Source of the DNA: Omphiscola glabra
Lineage: Eukaryota; Mollusca; Gastropoda; Lymnaeidae
Reading direction: 5' to 3'
DNA: 64,000 nucleotides
NCBI GenBank assembly: GCA_964017045.1
Contig: OZ024796.1
Location: forward strand, 21,537,510-21,601,509
Made by a program: the position numbers and the translations under genes. The notes under the pieces were generated by a model. It saw only the letters and a list, made by a program, of their open reading frames with translations. It made no database searches and was not told the origin of the DNA. Positions 23,823-37,200 of the stretch are shown here, in pieces. Position 1 is the first letter of the stretch; the number at the start of each line of letters is the position of its first letter.

Positions 23823-25497
23823 CCTCCCTTTCAAATGGTCAGCCTTTTGTATGGATAGTTTTGTGAGACAGTAAGAAAGGGAAACTAACTAAAATCAACA
23901 TTAGAGATAACCATGAAGGATTCAATTAAATTATACATTTTTTAAGTTAAAGCTAAAGCTATCCATTTTATGGAGTACTAGATCTAACAGGACTTATATT
24001 GAAAATATTCTTTCTTTGGTAAAGGGGGGGTGGGGGGGGGGCATGTTTCAAATATGATTCATCAGAATTTTTTTGTCATATTCAAAGAAAAATTGAGATC
24101 AGAAATGTGTCTGTGTAAAGTAAAGTACACTTCATTCAAGTTAATAGTTTGAGGCCTATATCTTACATTGGGTAACTAAAATGAGTATATCTCATTATCT
24201 GACAATGCATCTAATGTTTTCATACTGATGGTAAATGAACAATATTTGTTACATTTATTTGATAAATTTAACATGTGTATTCTGTTTTACTGCCATGATT
24301 TGCTATAGTTCTTGTCTATAAAAGACATAAAATTAAACTCAATATATTAAAATAATTAACTTATGCTGGCCTTAAAAAAATAAATGTAAGCTTCTTTAAT
24401 TTTCACACTGCTTTTGTAGTTATGGCTTTTTATTCCTGAAGACATACAAGGAAACAATTTTGGTTTATTCCCAACAAAGGAGCCGCCATTTATGGACTTC
24501 TGAGAGATTTTTTTAAATACAATTTTCTTTTTAATTAATTTTTTTTTTTTTTTAAACTATTGTTGATGTAGCTTCTAATGTGGTTAAACTGGGTGGATTG
24601 GCTTACGACTTGTATTTGATTTCTTGTTTATGTAATGAGGATAATACTTGGAATACACGCTTTTATACTGTTATTTACAACAATAAATTATTTTATTTAT
24701 AACTATAACCTTGATGAAGCTGTTGTTGTTGTGTCTGTGCTGAGCTGGCCGGATGTTCTACTAGAATGGAGCATTTTTTTTTTTTGCATCCTTGGACTTG
24801 ACCTGTGACTCCTGACGAATGTCACGTCTAATAACGTAGTATGGGGGGGGGGCGTGTCTGACCTCATTGTTTGACCAGAGAGATAAATCTTTCAAACGTG
24901 ACAGTTGTTGTGTCAGTTTGGAGTTGACCTCACAGTGTATTGCGTCCGATCGTGGACGTTGTATGATAGGTGAAAGGAGGACTTCCAGTGAACTTTGTAT
25001 CTTACAGGTAGCTGGGCTTTAACAATAATCTTTACTGACGAATGGGATTGCATCAGAACGCAGGAGCAGACGTTAGGGGCGACTAGCCGGTCGTATGTTT
25101 ACCGCATAGTGGACATTAGTCAATGCTATGTGTGAAAGTGTGGGAACTCCGGACTTGGGATAATGGAATTTTTTACCAGGGCAACTTCCATATTTTATCT
25201 AAATGTTTTATTTTGACACGTGACACAAAACAAATCATTGACTAAAGCAATGGTTCCCAACCTGCACTGCTTAGGGGCTCCGCGGCTGCAACAGGAAACT
25301 CCTCAACACTATTAGTTTAGACTAACTTATAAGACATTGTGCAAGCATATGATGCTCCCCCCCCCCAAATAGACATTGTATGTTATAAGCCTAATTAGTC
25401 AAATTGTGTAAGGTATGCCTACTCTTCGTTTTATAAAACCTCCATTTAAGAAAGTGCACTTAAAACAACACGGCACACAAAAGTTATGTGAATTAAA

Positions 25498-25780
25498 CGT
25501 TTGTGTGAACAATGTGTGTGTGTGACGTTTGTGTGAACAATGTGTGTGTGTAACGTTTGTGTGAACAATGTGTGTGTGTGACGTTTGTGTGAACAATGTG
25601 TGTGTGTGACGCTTGTGTGAACAATGTGTGTGTGTGACGTTTGTGTGAACAATGTGTGTGTGTGGCGTTTGTGTGAACAATGTGTGTGTGTGACGCTTGT
25701 GTGAACAATGTGTGTGTGTGACGCTTGTGTGAACAATGTGTGTGTGTGATGTTTGTGTGAACAATGTGTGTGTGTGACGT
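25498..25780 (+). repeat. 28-bp minisatellite with (TG)n, 10 units
   Basis: Units of gtttgtgtgaacaatgtgtg then tgtgtgac. The minus-strand open frames here are repeat artefacts. Confidence 0.9.
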
Positions 25781-26829
25781 AAATGAGAGATGACTGTCAC
25801 TCAAGATGTTGACACGGGACAGATGAATGATTGCCTCTTCTGTGATAGCGGCAAGGATGTATGCGGGGTTTTTTTTTCTTCTTTCTTTTATGTGCAGCTT
25901 TATGTCCCCTTAATATAGAAGGAACATGTCTTGGTTTTAGCTTCATTGTCGTATTTTTTTGTTTGGCGTCAAACAATTTCATAAACCCATAAAGAATTAA
26001 TAAGTTGGTTAATTAAGCGCAATATGGAGATGGTTGCATCTTTTAGATTACAGGTAACCATGGCTAAAATTCTGTTCTTATCCCGCGGGGCTACCGAATC
26101 CGTGGAAGTCACGTGATTACCTCGCCTTGTATCTGGCCAGGGTAGGGACGATTGGGAGAAAAGATAAAGAGCCGAAAGGCCAAGAGACCCACAAGGGCAG
26201 TTTTTGATGGGACTACCCCAGTATTGCAGTACTGCTGGGAAACCCTTAATTAAAAAATACGAGTAACCTTAAATTGGAGAGGTATACGTGAGTTGTATAA
26301 GGCATAAGGGAATTGAAAATGAATTCCAAAATTGTAAAGATAGCCATCAATTTGTATATAAAGACTTCACGAAAAGACCCATGTAATTAGGAATTGCTTA
26401 GTGCAATGACATGTCATCTCTGATAACATGTGTTCGCAGATAATGCAACGGCACTCGAAGTTAACCTTCAGGGGAAAGTGGGTTTCACAGGGACCCTGGC
26501 CATGACCCTCTAGAGTTCTAGTAGGTCGTGCCCTGGCACACAGTCTACTAAGATGGATTATTTCACGTAATAATTACCAACACAAAGTTCAAGTAGATGG
26601 GCCTTACAATACTAAATATAGTCAGATGAGCATTGTTTAGAGTGCACGGGACATCGGTGGGTGAAATTAACATGGGAGGCAATATAGTCCATACAACTTC
26701 AGGTTGGCATATTCATAATGTAACAGCAAGAACTGCTGCATATCAATTATTTTTTTAGTTACCTTAAATTAAGGTCCATGATATACTTAAGAATATTTTT
26801 TAGAGCATGATACATTTAAAAAAATATGT

Positions 26830-27363
26830 TTATTAAGTTGGAAATATGTTCATTATCATTAAGTTAGAAATACGTTCATTATCATTAAGTTAGAAATACG
26901 TTCATTAAATTAGAAATACGTTCATTAAGTTAGAAATATGTTAATTGAGTTAGAAATATGTTCATTAAGTTAGAAATATGTTCATTGAGTTAGAAATACG
27001 TTCATTAAGTTAGAAATATGTTCATTAAGTTAGAAATACGTTCATAAAGTTAGAAATATGTTCATTAAGTTAGAAATATATTCATTAAGCTAGAAATACG
27101 TTCATTGAGTTAGAAATATGTTCATTAAGTTAGAAATATGTTCATTAAGTTAGAAATATGTTCATTAAGTTAGAAATATGTTCATTAAGTTAGAAATACG
27201 TTCATTGAGTTAGAAATACGTTCATTAAGTTAGAAATACGTTCTTTAAGTTAGAAATACGTTCATTGAGTTAGAAATACGTTCATTGAGTTAGAAATACG
27301 TTCATTGAGTTAGAAATATGTTTCTCAAATTAGAAATATGTTCATTTGATTAAATTAGAAATA
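26830..27363 (+). repeat. 20-bp minisatellite, about 26 units
   Basis: Units of ttcattaagttagaaatacg with atg/acg and aag/gag variants. Confidence 0.9.
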
Positions 27364-29148
27364 AAGCAAGATGGAGCAATATAACTTAAATGTTATAATT
27401 TATAAGTAAACTCAAGCGGGTGATACTGCAAGGAAATGGAAACAGTTTGATGGGATTATGTACAATCTTTATTTCGTAATATCTCATTTAATGTTATGCA
27501 AATGTTAAGAAACGTCTGCCTTCTGGGAGGCTACATTTTGAGAGTGGCAGCTGATATACAAACATTTCAGTACTAATTGTCTTAACGTTACAATACAAGA
27601 TGTGAGCCTTTTAAATTTATGGCTGGGAAATAATTGGTGCGTTGGGGTTGTTAGACTTTTCCTTTAAAGGTGATACAACTTTGACAATATGTCCTTGCTC
27701 TCTGCTCGACATGAAAAATGTTACATTTTAAGCCGATCGTGTTGGGCTGGGAAGACGCTCATCTATACAAGACACCATACGTTATATAAGACAGTGGGCG
27801 GAGTCAGGCATTCCTTCACAAGATGGGAAGGCGGAGGAGAAAAGAGAAAGGGGTTAGGGTGTCAGAATGTTGGTGGTAGATAGGTGAATATTAAATGGGT
27901 TTTTTCGTGTGTGGTTTTTTTTTTGGTGTTTGTTTTGTATTTTGTGGAGGTTTTTAATTATTACTTTAAAAAATAAATCTCATTTTCAGCTTGAAAACGT
28001 GGCCACCCTCATCCTAAAATTGTCCAGACTCAAACATACTTATTTCATCCATGACTTTTAAAAAGACACAGTTTGATATTTCATATTCATTGTTATGACG
28101 GTGATAATATATTGAATGAGAAAATTCAATACAAATGAAACTTAAAGATTAACCAATATCGACCATGTATTGTATAATCTAGAACTTGCCTTGGGTGGTG
28201 GGAACTTCTTAGTCCTTGTTGTAGTGCTTTCATAATTAGATGACTATTTTAAAATAGCCATTGTGTAGCCCCAAAACGTGGTTGAAAAAAAAACAAAGCA
28301 ATGGTTAATACAACGACAATGCCTTCTTTAAATGTGAATTGTTTATAATTGGATGGGCGATGAATTAAAATTAAATCAAAAGAAATTATGCGTAAGCAAC
28401 TTTATTATTAAATCAATTGTAGGGTTGAATTAAAGCTTCCCTCTGATTTACATCCGAAGAACTGTGACTGGTAAACGAAATAGTCCATGATTGTTCGGCT
28501 GTTCACGTGTGTTAAAGCTGATATGTGAAGGGTGGCCACTCTGACGTAATTTGATGACTGCCCAACGCGCCCAGTCTTATGCATCAGAGCTCCTAGTCCA
28601 ATAAACAGTTAATGCACCGTTTGAAGGTTTGAGACTTCAGTTGTTGTTGTTTTGTGTTTTTTTGAGAATCACTGATCACAAGCGATTTCAATAACTAAAT
28701 GTTGAAAAAAGTATTCCGAAAGTATTTACGTCACAACTGCCAGAGGCGTCTCCATGTAGCTTGCTCTTCTCATGACGGACATCAAGCCAGCAGTTTGATC
28801 ATTGACTAGGGATAGAGGTCATGAGATGATAAGCTTAAAATGTCATCAGAAATATTGTATGGATTCTCAACATATAATAAGATTTTGTGTGGTACAGAAT
28901 TTTTTTAATTGCATTTGAAAATGTTTATCTGAAGAAAGTGCTACAACTTTTTTTAGAGAACTGAAATAACTAGTGCAACACATTTAATTCTCAAAAATGT
29001 CATAATTTAATTACTTTTGTCCATATTTAAGAATTAGAGTTAGAAAATAGACAAATTTTCATATTTATCTTTAGGAGAAGCAATAAGGTTTTGGGAGGAG
29101 ACGGTAGGGAACTGTTTCAGGAGATGGGGTTTAAATAATAGGTTAGAT

Positions 29149-29650
29149 TTAGTGGTTACAATGGGGTGAGGGGGTCATTGTGGGGATTAGTGAGGGGGTC
29201 GGTGTGGGGATTAGTGAGGGGGTCAGTGTGGGGATTAGTGAAGGGATCAGTGTGGGGATTAGTGAGGGGGTCATTGTGGCGATTAGTGAGGGGGTCAGTG
29301 TGGGGATTAGTGAGAGGATCCGTGTGGGGGTTAGTGAGCGGATTAGTGAGGGGATTAGTGAGGGGGTCGGTGTGAGCATTAGTGAGGGGGTATGTGTGGG
29401 GGTTCGTGAGGGGATCAGTGTGGGTATTAGTGAGGGCGTCAGTGTGGGGATTAGTGTGGGTATTATTGAAGGGATCAGTGTGGTGATTAGTGTGGGGGTT
29501 GGTGTGGGGATTAATGGCTTAGCTAGGGTACGTGTCACCCCGGGCGGGCAAACAAAAACTTTGCAATAGGCGTAAATGCCGCCCTCCATATAAAAGAGTG
29601 CCAGCCAGGGTAGACACCCCACTCCACCCCCTTCCTATGTCAATGCTAGG
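29149..29650 (+). repeat. 24-bp minisatellite followed by a related GC-rich element remnant
   Basis: About 15 units of ggggattagtgagggggtc type run to 29512. After them comes ggcttagctagggtac, then caccccgggcgggc and a right edge near ctatgtcaatgct. This matches the plan of the element at 38.3-38.8 kb. Confidence 0.55.
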
Positions 29651-30195
29651 GGAGAATAACCGGGAAGAAAGGGAAGAAGAGGGTGAGTAGTCGTGGAGGG
29701 GTTGCGGTTAATGGTGGATGTTAGAAAAGACTCAGGCCATGCAGACTTTCTTCGTGCCTTAAAATTTAAATAACAAGACTAAAGACATGGTCAATTATTG
29801 GTGTCTGCACATTTCAGCTGACAATTTAACATTAATGTTTGTAAAAAAAAAATAACTTTTATGTGTGTCCCTCCTTGAACATTAATGCTAACTTTTTTTC
29901 TAACATATTTTGTGTGGATTCAAATAATGAGGCCCAAAAGCAAACGGACTTGAAATTAAACTGTGTCACGAAATGATCTGGAAAAATGTGCGAGTAATTA
30001 TCTTTATAATATCCCAGACTAAAATGTTAATTTATATGACATCATAATCTGGCTTAGAGTAATGTATATATTATATCATTGTGTCATATGTGTATGCGCT
30101 GTATGATTTATGATATATTCTTTATGACGGAAGCGGAATGATGTGTTGAGAGTTGTAAGACTTGGCTGATCAGGAGCTCTAGACAAAGAGACAGT

Positions 30196-30442
30196 GACAG
30201 CCTACAAGAGGTAACGGCAACTGGGTAGAGGTAATAACAGCTTGGAAGAGATAGTGCCAACTGGGAAGAGGTGTGACAGCTTATAAGAGGTAGTGACGGC
30301 TTGAAAGAGATATTATAGTTACAGCTGGGATAAGGTGGTGACAGTTTGGAAGGGGTTGTGACAGCTGGGAAGCGGTAATGTCAGCCTGGAAGAGGTGGTG
30401 ATAGCTGGGAAGAGGTAGTGGCAGCAGGGAAGAGATTGTGAC
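30196..30442 (+). repeat. Diverged repeat of about 20 bp
   Basis: About eleven degenerate units of gtgacagctgggaagaggta. Confidence 0.7.
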
Positions 30443-30589
30443 AACAGAGAAAATACATGTTGCAAGACAAGAATTCACCTTGTAGGTATAACAGAAAGTC
30501 CAAGCGATTGAATATATTAAGAGTATAAATTATGAGAAAGATGAAAAATGCAGTTGTACCTCAATCATAGCATGTCATGGACACTAAAG

Positions 30590-30779
30590 CAGGGGTCGGC
30601 AACCTTTTGTTATTAGCTTGCCAAAGAAAGATTTCTAATTAATAACTTATCAGTCTACCATTTCAGACACATGTTTTAGTATTTTGTATTTTATTAAAAT
30701 TTTTAGGGTCTACCACGTCCCAATAAAAATAGCTATGCGTGCTAAGTCTGACATGCGTGCCTCAGGTTGCCGAGACCTG
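30590..30779 (+). mobile_element. 190-bp hAT-like MITE
   Basis: The left end is CAGGGGTCGGCAACC and the right end GGTTGCCGAGACCTG, which form an imperfect inverted repeat. The flanking octamers cactaaag and cagtaatg agree at six of eight positions, consistent with an old 8-bp duplication. It has no coding capacity. Confidence 0.7.
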
Positions 30780-31071
30780 CAGTAATGTATGCGATGAAAA
30801 TGGGAAAGATGAAAAAATAACCGGAAGTTAAAGTTACCAGCCAATATTCAACTTTCAACGCCATTCCGGGATGTGGGGTGAGTTGACGGTTGCCTTGGAA
30901 ACGATGAATCGTCATAGACTGCATTGATGTTAATTATAATAAAAAGGGGCATAAATATATGATAACGGTGTGTGTCGCATTAACCGGGACTGGGTCGGGC
31001 TAAGAAAAAAAAGGGGGGGGGGGTGCGTGGGGGGCACGATTAGCACAAAAAATATTGAGACAATGCATTAC

Positions 31072-31266
31072 CTCCAGGTGGACAGCATAGACAGTAGACG
31101 CCAAATCTTTGGGAATTGACGTAAGGAAAAGGGCATTTTCCCAAACAGTCGATGGGAGCAGTGGGCAACAGATCCAGCTCAAACAACTCTGGCAAGAAGC
31201 GACACCCCATCTCGCGAGACGCCTTAGTCTTAAAGACATTCTCTACATGGTCGTGCAACATGGCGG
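31072..31266 (-). CDS. Secreted low-complexity gene, exon 5 (six cysteines)
   Basis: The acceptor is tcttttgcag and the donor tggag|gtaatg. It is 195 bp, phase 1-1, matching its neighbour exactly. It encodes AMLHDHVENVFKTKASREMG and a segment with Cys spaced C-x19-C-x3-C-x12-C-x-C-C before PPGG. Unlike the rest of the protein it looks like a small disulphide-bonded domain. I do not recognise it. Confidence 0.55.
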
Positions 31267-34200
31267 CTGCAAAAGACAACATTTTGCAATAACACTCTAA
31301 TCACCGACATAACTATTTTTGGGTTCTGAAATTGAAATAGCTTTGATATTGTTTGGAGTATTGCAGAGAAAAAAAAAGCATTTTCTTTACTTTGAAATTA
31401 CTGGTGAATCTGATATACCTTTGATTTATTCATAGCTCGTGGTTACTGTAGTAAGTTAACTAGTACACAGCATTCACTTGACGCAGACTAAATGTGGGTC
31501 TAACAATGTCCGTCAATTTGGGGAACGTTCGTTTATCAATTAAGAAAAAAAATATTAAAATTGAGTTAAATTTATACGTCAATTACTTGTTAATATTTTA
31601 ATTAATTATTGCCATATAGCCCCACGTTCTTGCCAACAACTCTACTTTCTGGGATAAAAGTCAACTACCTGGCATACAGGACCACTTTCTGGCATACCAT
31701 ACATGCCTACACATTGTCTACTTTCTGGCATACCGACCAAACTACTGGCATACACAACTATTTTCTGGCATACACGTTATAAGTTGACTTACTTTCATAT
31801 TGACCTACTTCCTGGCATAAAGGCCTACTTTATGACAAACACGACTACCTTCTGGCATACAGGACTACTTTTATGGCAAACACGACTACTTCCTGGCATA
31901 CAGGCCTATAATTATAAGAGGAAAATGCCTTACCTCCGCCTGTTCCCGATGGAGGGTTAATCATATTTTGTAAAGGATTCAGAGGTGACGTCGGCGGTAC
32001 GGATGGCTTGGCGGCAGTAGGCGGTGCCTCTGTTGTTGCTGTCACCGTAGGTCCAAATAAGAGAGTGTCAAATATCATCTGTGTTGCGTCCGTGGTGTTA
32101 CCGGACGTGGTCGAATTGGACGAGCCGGCAGACTGTGCAGGGAAAAGGTTCTTGAATTGTGGGAAGAACATGGCGAGCTGTTGATCGAATGTATTGGTGG
32201 GTGTTGGAGGGCTGGCGGTATTGGTGGTGGTCTGAGTGGCAGTAGAGGGTGCCGCAGTGGATGGGTTCGCGGCACTGGGTGGGTTCGCGGCGGCGGATAA
32301 CTGCGCGTAGATCTGGAGGAGTTGCTCTTGTGTGAGTGCGCCCCCCGAGCTGGATGCTGGGGTGGGTGCCGGAGTTGGAGCTGGCGTGGGTGCCGGAGTT
32401 GGAGCTGGCGGGGGTGCCGCGGCCATGATCTGGTTGTACTGCTGCAGCAGCTGGGCGTAATTTGGCGAGCTGCTGGCAGCGGGCACCGCAGCACCTCCAG
32501 ACGTACCGCCCATGATGCTTGCGTACTGTTGGAGCAAGGCATTGAAGTCCTGAGACCCCCCTGCTGCTGTTGGCGTGGCGCCACTAGTCCCAGAAGTGCC
32601 GGCCATGAGAGATGAGTACTGTTGCAGGAGTTTAGAAGCATCCAGAGTGCCGCCTGCACTGTTAGCTGAAGCGGCATATTGCTGGAGTAGGGCATATGGG
32701 TCAGTCGCACCTGTCGCACCTGTGGTTGATCCAGCTAAATAGTGAAAGAAGTGCGATTTTTTTAATTAAAAATATATCTGAGGTTCATTGTATTGAGTCT
32801 ATAAACGTAGCTATGTTGTGTCTATAAACGTAGCTATGCTGTGTCTATAAACGTAGCTATGTTGTGTCTATAAACGTAGCTATGTTGTGTCTATAAACGT
32901 AGCTATGTTGTGTCTATAAACGTAGCTATGCTGTGTCTATAAACGTAGCTATGTTGTGTCTATAAACGTAGCTATGTTGTGTCTATAAACGTAGCTATGC
33001 TGTGTCTATAAACGTAGCTGTGTTGTGTCTATAAACGTAGCTATGTTGTGTCTATAAACGTAGCTATGTTGTGTCTATAAACGTAGCTATGTTGTGTCTA
33101 TAAACGTAGCTATGTTGTGTCTATAAAAGTAGCTATGTAGTGTCTATTAACGTAGCTGTGTTGTGTCTCTAAACGTAACTGTGTTGTGTCTATAAACGTA
33201 GTTATGTTGTGTCTATAAACGTAGCTATGTTGTGTCTATAAAAGTAGCTATGTTGTGTCTATAAAAGTAGCTATAAATGTAGCTGTGTTGTGTCTATAAT
33301 TATCTGTGTATTCTGCCATCGAAATCGGTCAAGATCATTTCAATCGTCGAATTGCTCCTGTTTCTGATTCTGTCTCACTAAATCTGTTGATTCACTTAAC
33401 CCCCATATTTCACTGCATATGTATGGTTCAGAGATAAAAGACAGCCACATTTCTAAGACAGCCAGATTTCTAAGACAGCCACATTTCTAAGACAGCCACA
33501 TTTCTAAGACAGCCACATTTCTAAGACAGCCATATTTCTAAGACAGCCACATTTCTAAGACAGCCACATTTCTAAGACAGCCACATTTCTAATATGGATC
33601 TCAGACACGGAAAGCTGGAGCTGGTTGTTAAATTTGTTGCAATGCTGCAGAGGCTGTTGTTTAGAAATAGAAATATCGTAAATAAACTTAAAGGAGAACT
33701 ACAACGAAGTTCACCTATGACCCTTTGGTTTGTTTGTTGATTGGCTGTTGGCTGGATCTGAGATCAGTTCAAAGTTCATGACGACCTGTCAAATCAGATT
33801 TTTCATCCTAGGTTTTTGTGTTTGCTCTTTTAGCCTAATTTCGTATATTTGGCCCCAACCCACGGAAAAGAAAGTCGATATATTTATATATTAGACTATA
33901 TTTACATTTGATTTCATATTTAGTTGGGTACAATTTGAGAATAATACAACACTATGATGATCCATGTTTTATGCATAGCACTTTAATTTGTTGTGTGTTA
34001 ATAAATATATTGCTTTCTATTGTTGTGTTTTTTTTCTTCTTTAAATTAAATTCTTAATGTCCAATGGGTTTACACATCGGCAACATAATTTTTAGGCATC
34101 TCTTATGTCTGCAATGGTTGCAAATATTGTTGAACCCCTTTGAGTAATAACAATTTGTGTGTATCATAAATTTGCTCAATTTCAGAGACACAATGATTTG

Positions 34201-37200
34201 TTATAGAGGATTAGTGAATTATGAATTTGATATAACGGTACACTATATTTTTATCACAGAGACACAACTGGTGAAAATTTCATTCAATGTGTTCAACAAG
34301 TATCATACCCGCCATCTGTGCATAAGCTTTGAGTACATCCTGGGTTGACGTACTGGTTGATGCGGGAGGGGCCGCGGGTTGAGCGGCCGTTGCCGAGGAC
34401 GGCTGGTTGATGATGTTCAGCAGGGTGTTGTACATGTCGGTGTTGCTGGCGGTGGAGGGTGACGGGGAGGGAGAGGCCTGGTTGATGGCGTTGCTGCTGA
34501 AAGAGTAGGAGGTTTGGTACAGGTCGGGGAGCTGTGGGGGCGTCGTTGTGGGCGCAGGGGTGGGCGCCGCATAGGATGGCATGTTGGCCTTGTAACCATT
34601 CCACAGGAAACTGATGGTCGGGTCGCTCAAACCTGTGGAACAAGGAATCCATTCGTCAGACTGCAGCATCAGTTCAAATTATTATTTAGAAACAAAACAA
34701 CGTGAGGAAACGTGCGACCTTGATCCTGCGCTGAGGCTATCAAAGGTCACCAGTTTAAACGAATCTATTAAGGATAATATTAGAAGTGTTCGTTTTGTAT
34801 GCTGACAGTACGATAGCGTTATATTTGTGAACTAGTCCACCGCAAATTTTCAAGTAGTTTAGTCTTTGGCTATTTTGGCGTCTGCATTGAGTCTAATGTG
34901 TCTCGGGTCCGAAAGGGGGCGCTGCGTGTCTGGGTCCATTTTGACTAATGCTATTCGGATGTCATTTGTGGTAGTTTATTTTAGTTAAACTGAAGAATTA
35001 AGTTTACAAACATATAGTCCATTCAATTATCTTTCATTTGATACCAAATTTTGTCTTACAAACCAACAATAATATTTTAAATCGTTTTTTAATCCCAACC
35101 CCACAATTCTGGTAGCCGTGTACCAATAGCCATTTCGATAAAATAATTATTTTATCCAAAGATCGTGTACATGTACATATAAATAACCGACGCAGCGAAA
35201 ACAATTATAATAGATCCTAAGTGGAATCACTATATTTTTTCTTCAAAAAATCTTCTCACTGGCAGCAGAGCTGTCTCTCGGGCCCTGCAACCCATGCGGC
35301 TGCAAGGGCTCTCTGATGTTTAAGAAGGCCAGAGTAGGTCAGGGGACCTCTGATGTTTCAGGGGCCTCTGATGTTTAAAGGGCCTTTGATGTTTAAGGGG
35401 GCCAAATTTGTGATGTTGAAAACAAATTATCAAACTTTCCACAATGAATGTAAAGCACAGAACCAAAAAAGTGAAAGTTAAGCCACGGTTCTGCTGAAGA
35501 AATATCTATCCGTGAAATCAGAAATAATTGTTTATTTTTGGACACCAATTACTCTAAACCACTAATTTAACATTTAAAATTTTAAAAGGTCCTGGTGTTG
35601 ATTTTGAAAGAAAAAAATGGTCACACGTGAATCGTGATGTGGATATTAAAGATGACCACAATGTGAGAGGTCATAGATGGGTGAATCCATTATCATTTTG
35701 GGGGGAGGGTCTTTGACACGTAGTGACGTCATATGTAATTCCAACCCCTGCTACTCTCATGACCAAGTTGAGGACAATACGATGACCAGATGATGTAAAA
35801 CAATAGACAACAATAACAACATCGTACCCAGGGTGTTGATGTCTTGCACCGATCTCTGAGTCTGAGCTGACAGGACCTGGACAAAGGTTGACCACAGCGG
35901 ATCATTGGGAACATTTGTCTGACCATTCGCCGAGTAAGCTGGAAACAAGAGAGAAAAAATTGAACCAAGTTTACAGAGTAAGGATTTTTTATAATTTTTT
36001 TATTTTTAATAGTTTTTTTTCCGTTTTAATACTTAAAAATTTAATTAAAATCGTTTTGACCATAACAACCTGATATTTTTTATGGTGAGGTAATATAAGC
36101 GCATTTTGGAAATTTCCACATTACCAAAAAAAAAAAAAAAAGCTGGCTTTCTTGTTCCGACATTACAAAAAATACATGTCAAGCTTTCATTCAGCGTCCT
36201 GAGCGTGACATGAGCTGACATCTTACACGGAAACACTTCACGTTATAAATCTGGCCAGTTTGTACGGCTAAAAAAATGGTCGCCAGAGATGGTAACCTTT
36301 TAATTTGTATGTTTAGCACTTTCAATGTTAGGAAACTTAGCGAAACATTTAGATTGTGCCTGGATTATAAACCGAAAGATGTTTTAGACCTCATCTTTCG
36401 TTTTAATGTTTCTCTAAGTTTCATAACATTGAAAGTGCTAAACATAAAACATGCACTGAAATTCGGGGTCTGACTCTGACATATGCATTGAAAACTTGGG
36501 TCTGAATTATTCACTGAAAACTTGGGTCTGAATTATTCACTGAAAACTTGGGTCTGAATTATTCACTGAAAACTTGGGTCTGAATTATTCACTGAAAACT
36601 TGGGTCTGAATTATTCATTGAAAGCTTGGGTCTGAATTATACAATGACAGATGAGGTAAAAATTTATGCTCTTAGTGATGATAGGGTCTGAATTAAAGGC
36701 CAATAAAGATAGTTGTAGGGGTAAATATTACATCCAAGATGGAATCTCACAGTGCTTACCATGACAATCACATCACCTGATGATTAATATCGTAAGACTT
36801 TTGATCGATTTTAGTTTGTATAAGGCACTGCAGTGGCGTAGGAAGGGGTGTGGCGTAGGAAGTGGGTGTGGCGTAGGAAGGGGGTGTGGCGTAGGAAGAG
36901 GGTGTGGCGAAGGAAGAGAGTGTGGCGTAGGAAGAGGGTGTCGCGTTGGAAGGGGGTGCGGCATTTTCTTTCTACGGAGGGGCTTCATTTCGGCAAACTG
37001 CAGAGTTGTGTGTGTGTGGAAGGGGCGGGAAACTTTGGCCCGCCCCGGGCGCCACATTACTCTGAATACATCACTCAAGTTCCGCCAGAGCTTTTCATGA
37101 GCCGTCTTTCAAAGCTGGCAAAACATAAGGAACATTTTTATTGTCAATGGCAAACGTTTCTCTACGGCTCCTGCAACTATAATACAGAAACGTAGAGATA

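Larger units (their letters stand above)
23450..29148. other. Spacer with arrays only
   Basis: Apart from the (TC)n, 28-bp and 20-bp arrays listed, this 5.7-kb stretch shows no gene. Missing 3' exons of the minus-strand secreted gene could lie here or nearer to 31 kb, but I could not place them. Confidence 0.45.

Noticed and set aside
25250..25320. hAT-like left end (aatggttcccaacct)
   Set aside because: Only one end is recognisable, so the limits of an element cannot be given.
29149..29622. Minus-strand frame rich in Pro/Thr/Ile and plus-strand frames rich in Gly/Val
   Set aside because: They only read through the 24-bp array.
31109..31300. Plus-strand open frame of 63 codons
   Set aside because: It is the antisense of the phase-1 cysteine exon, which has matching splice sites.
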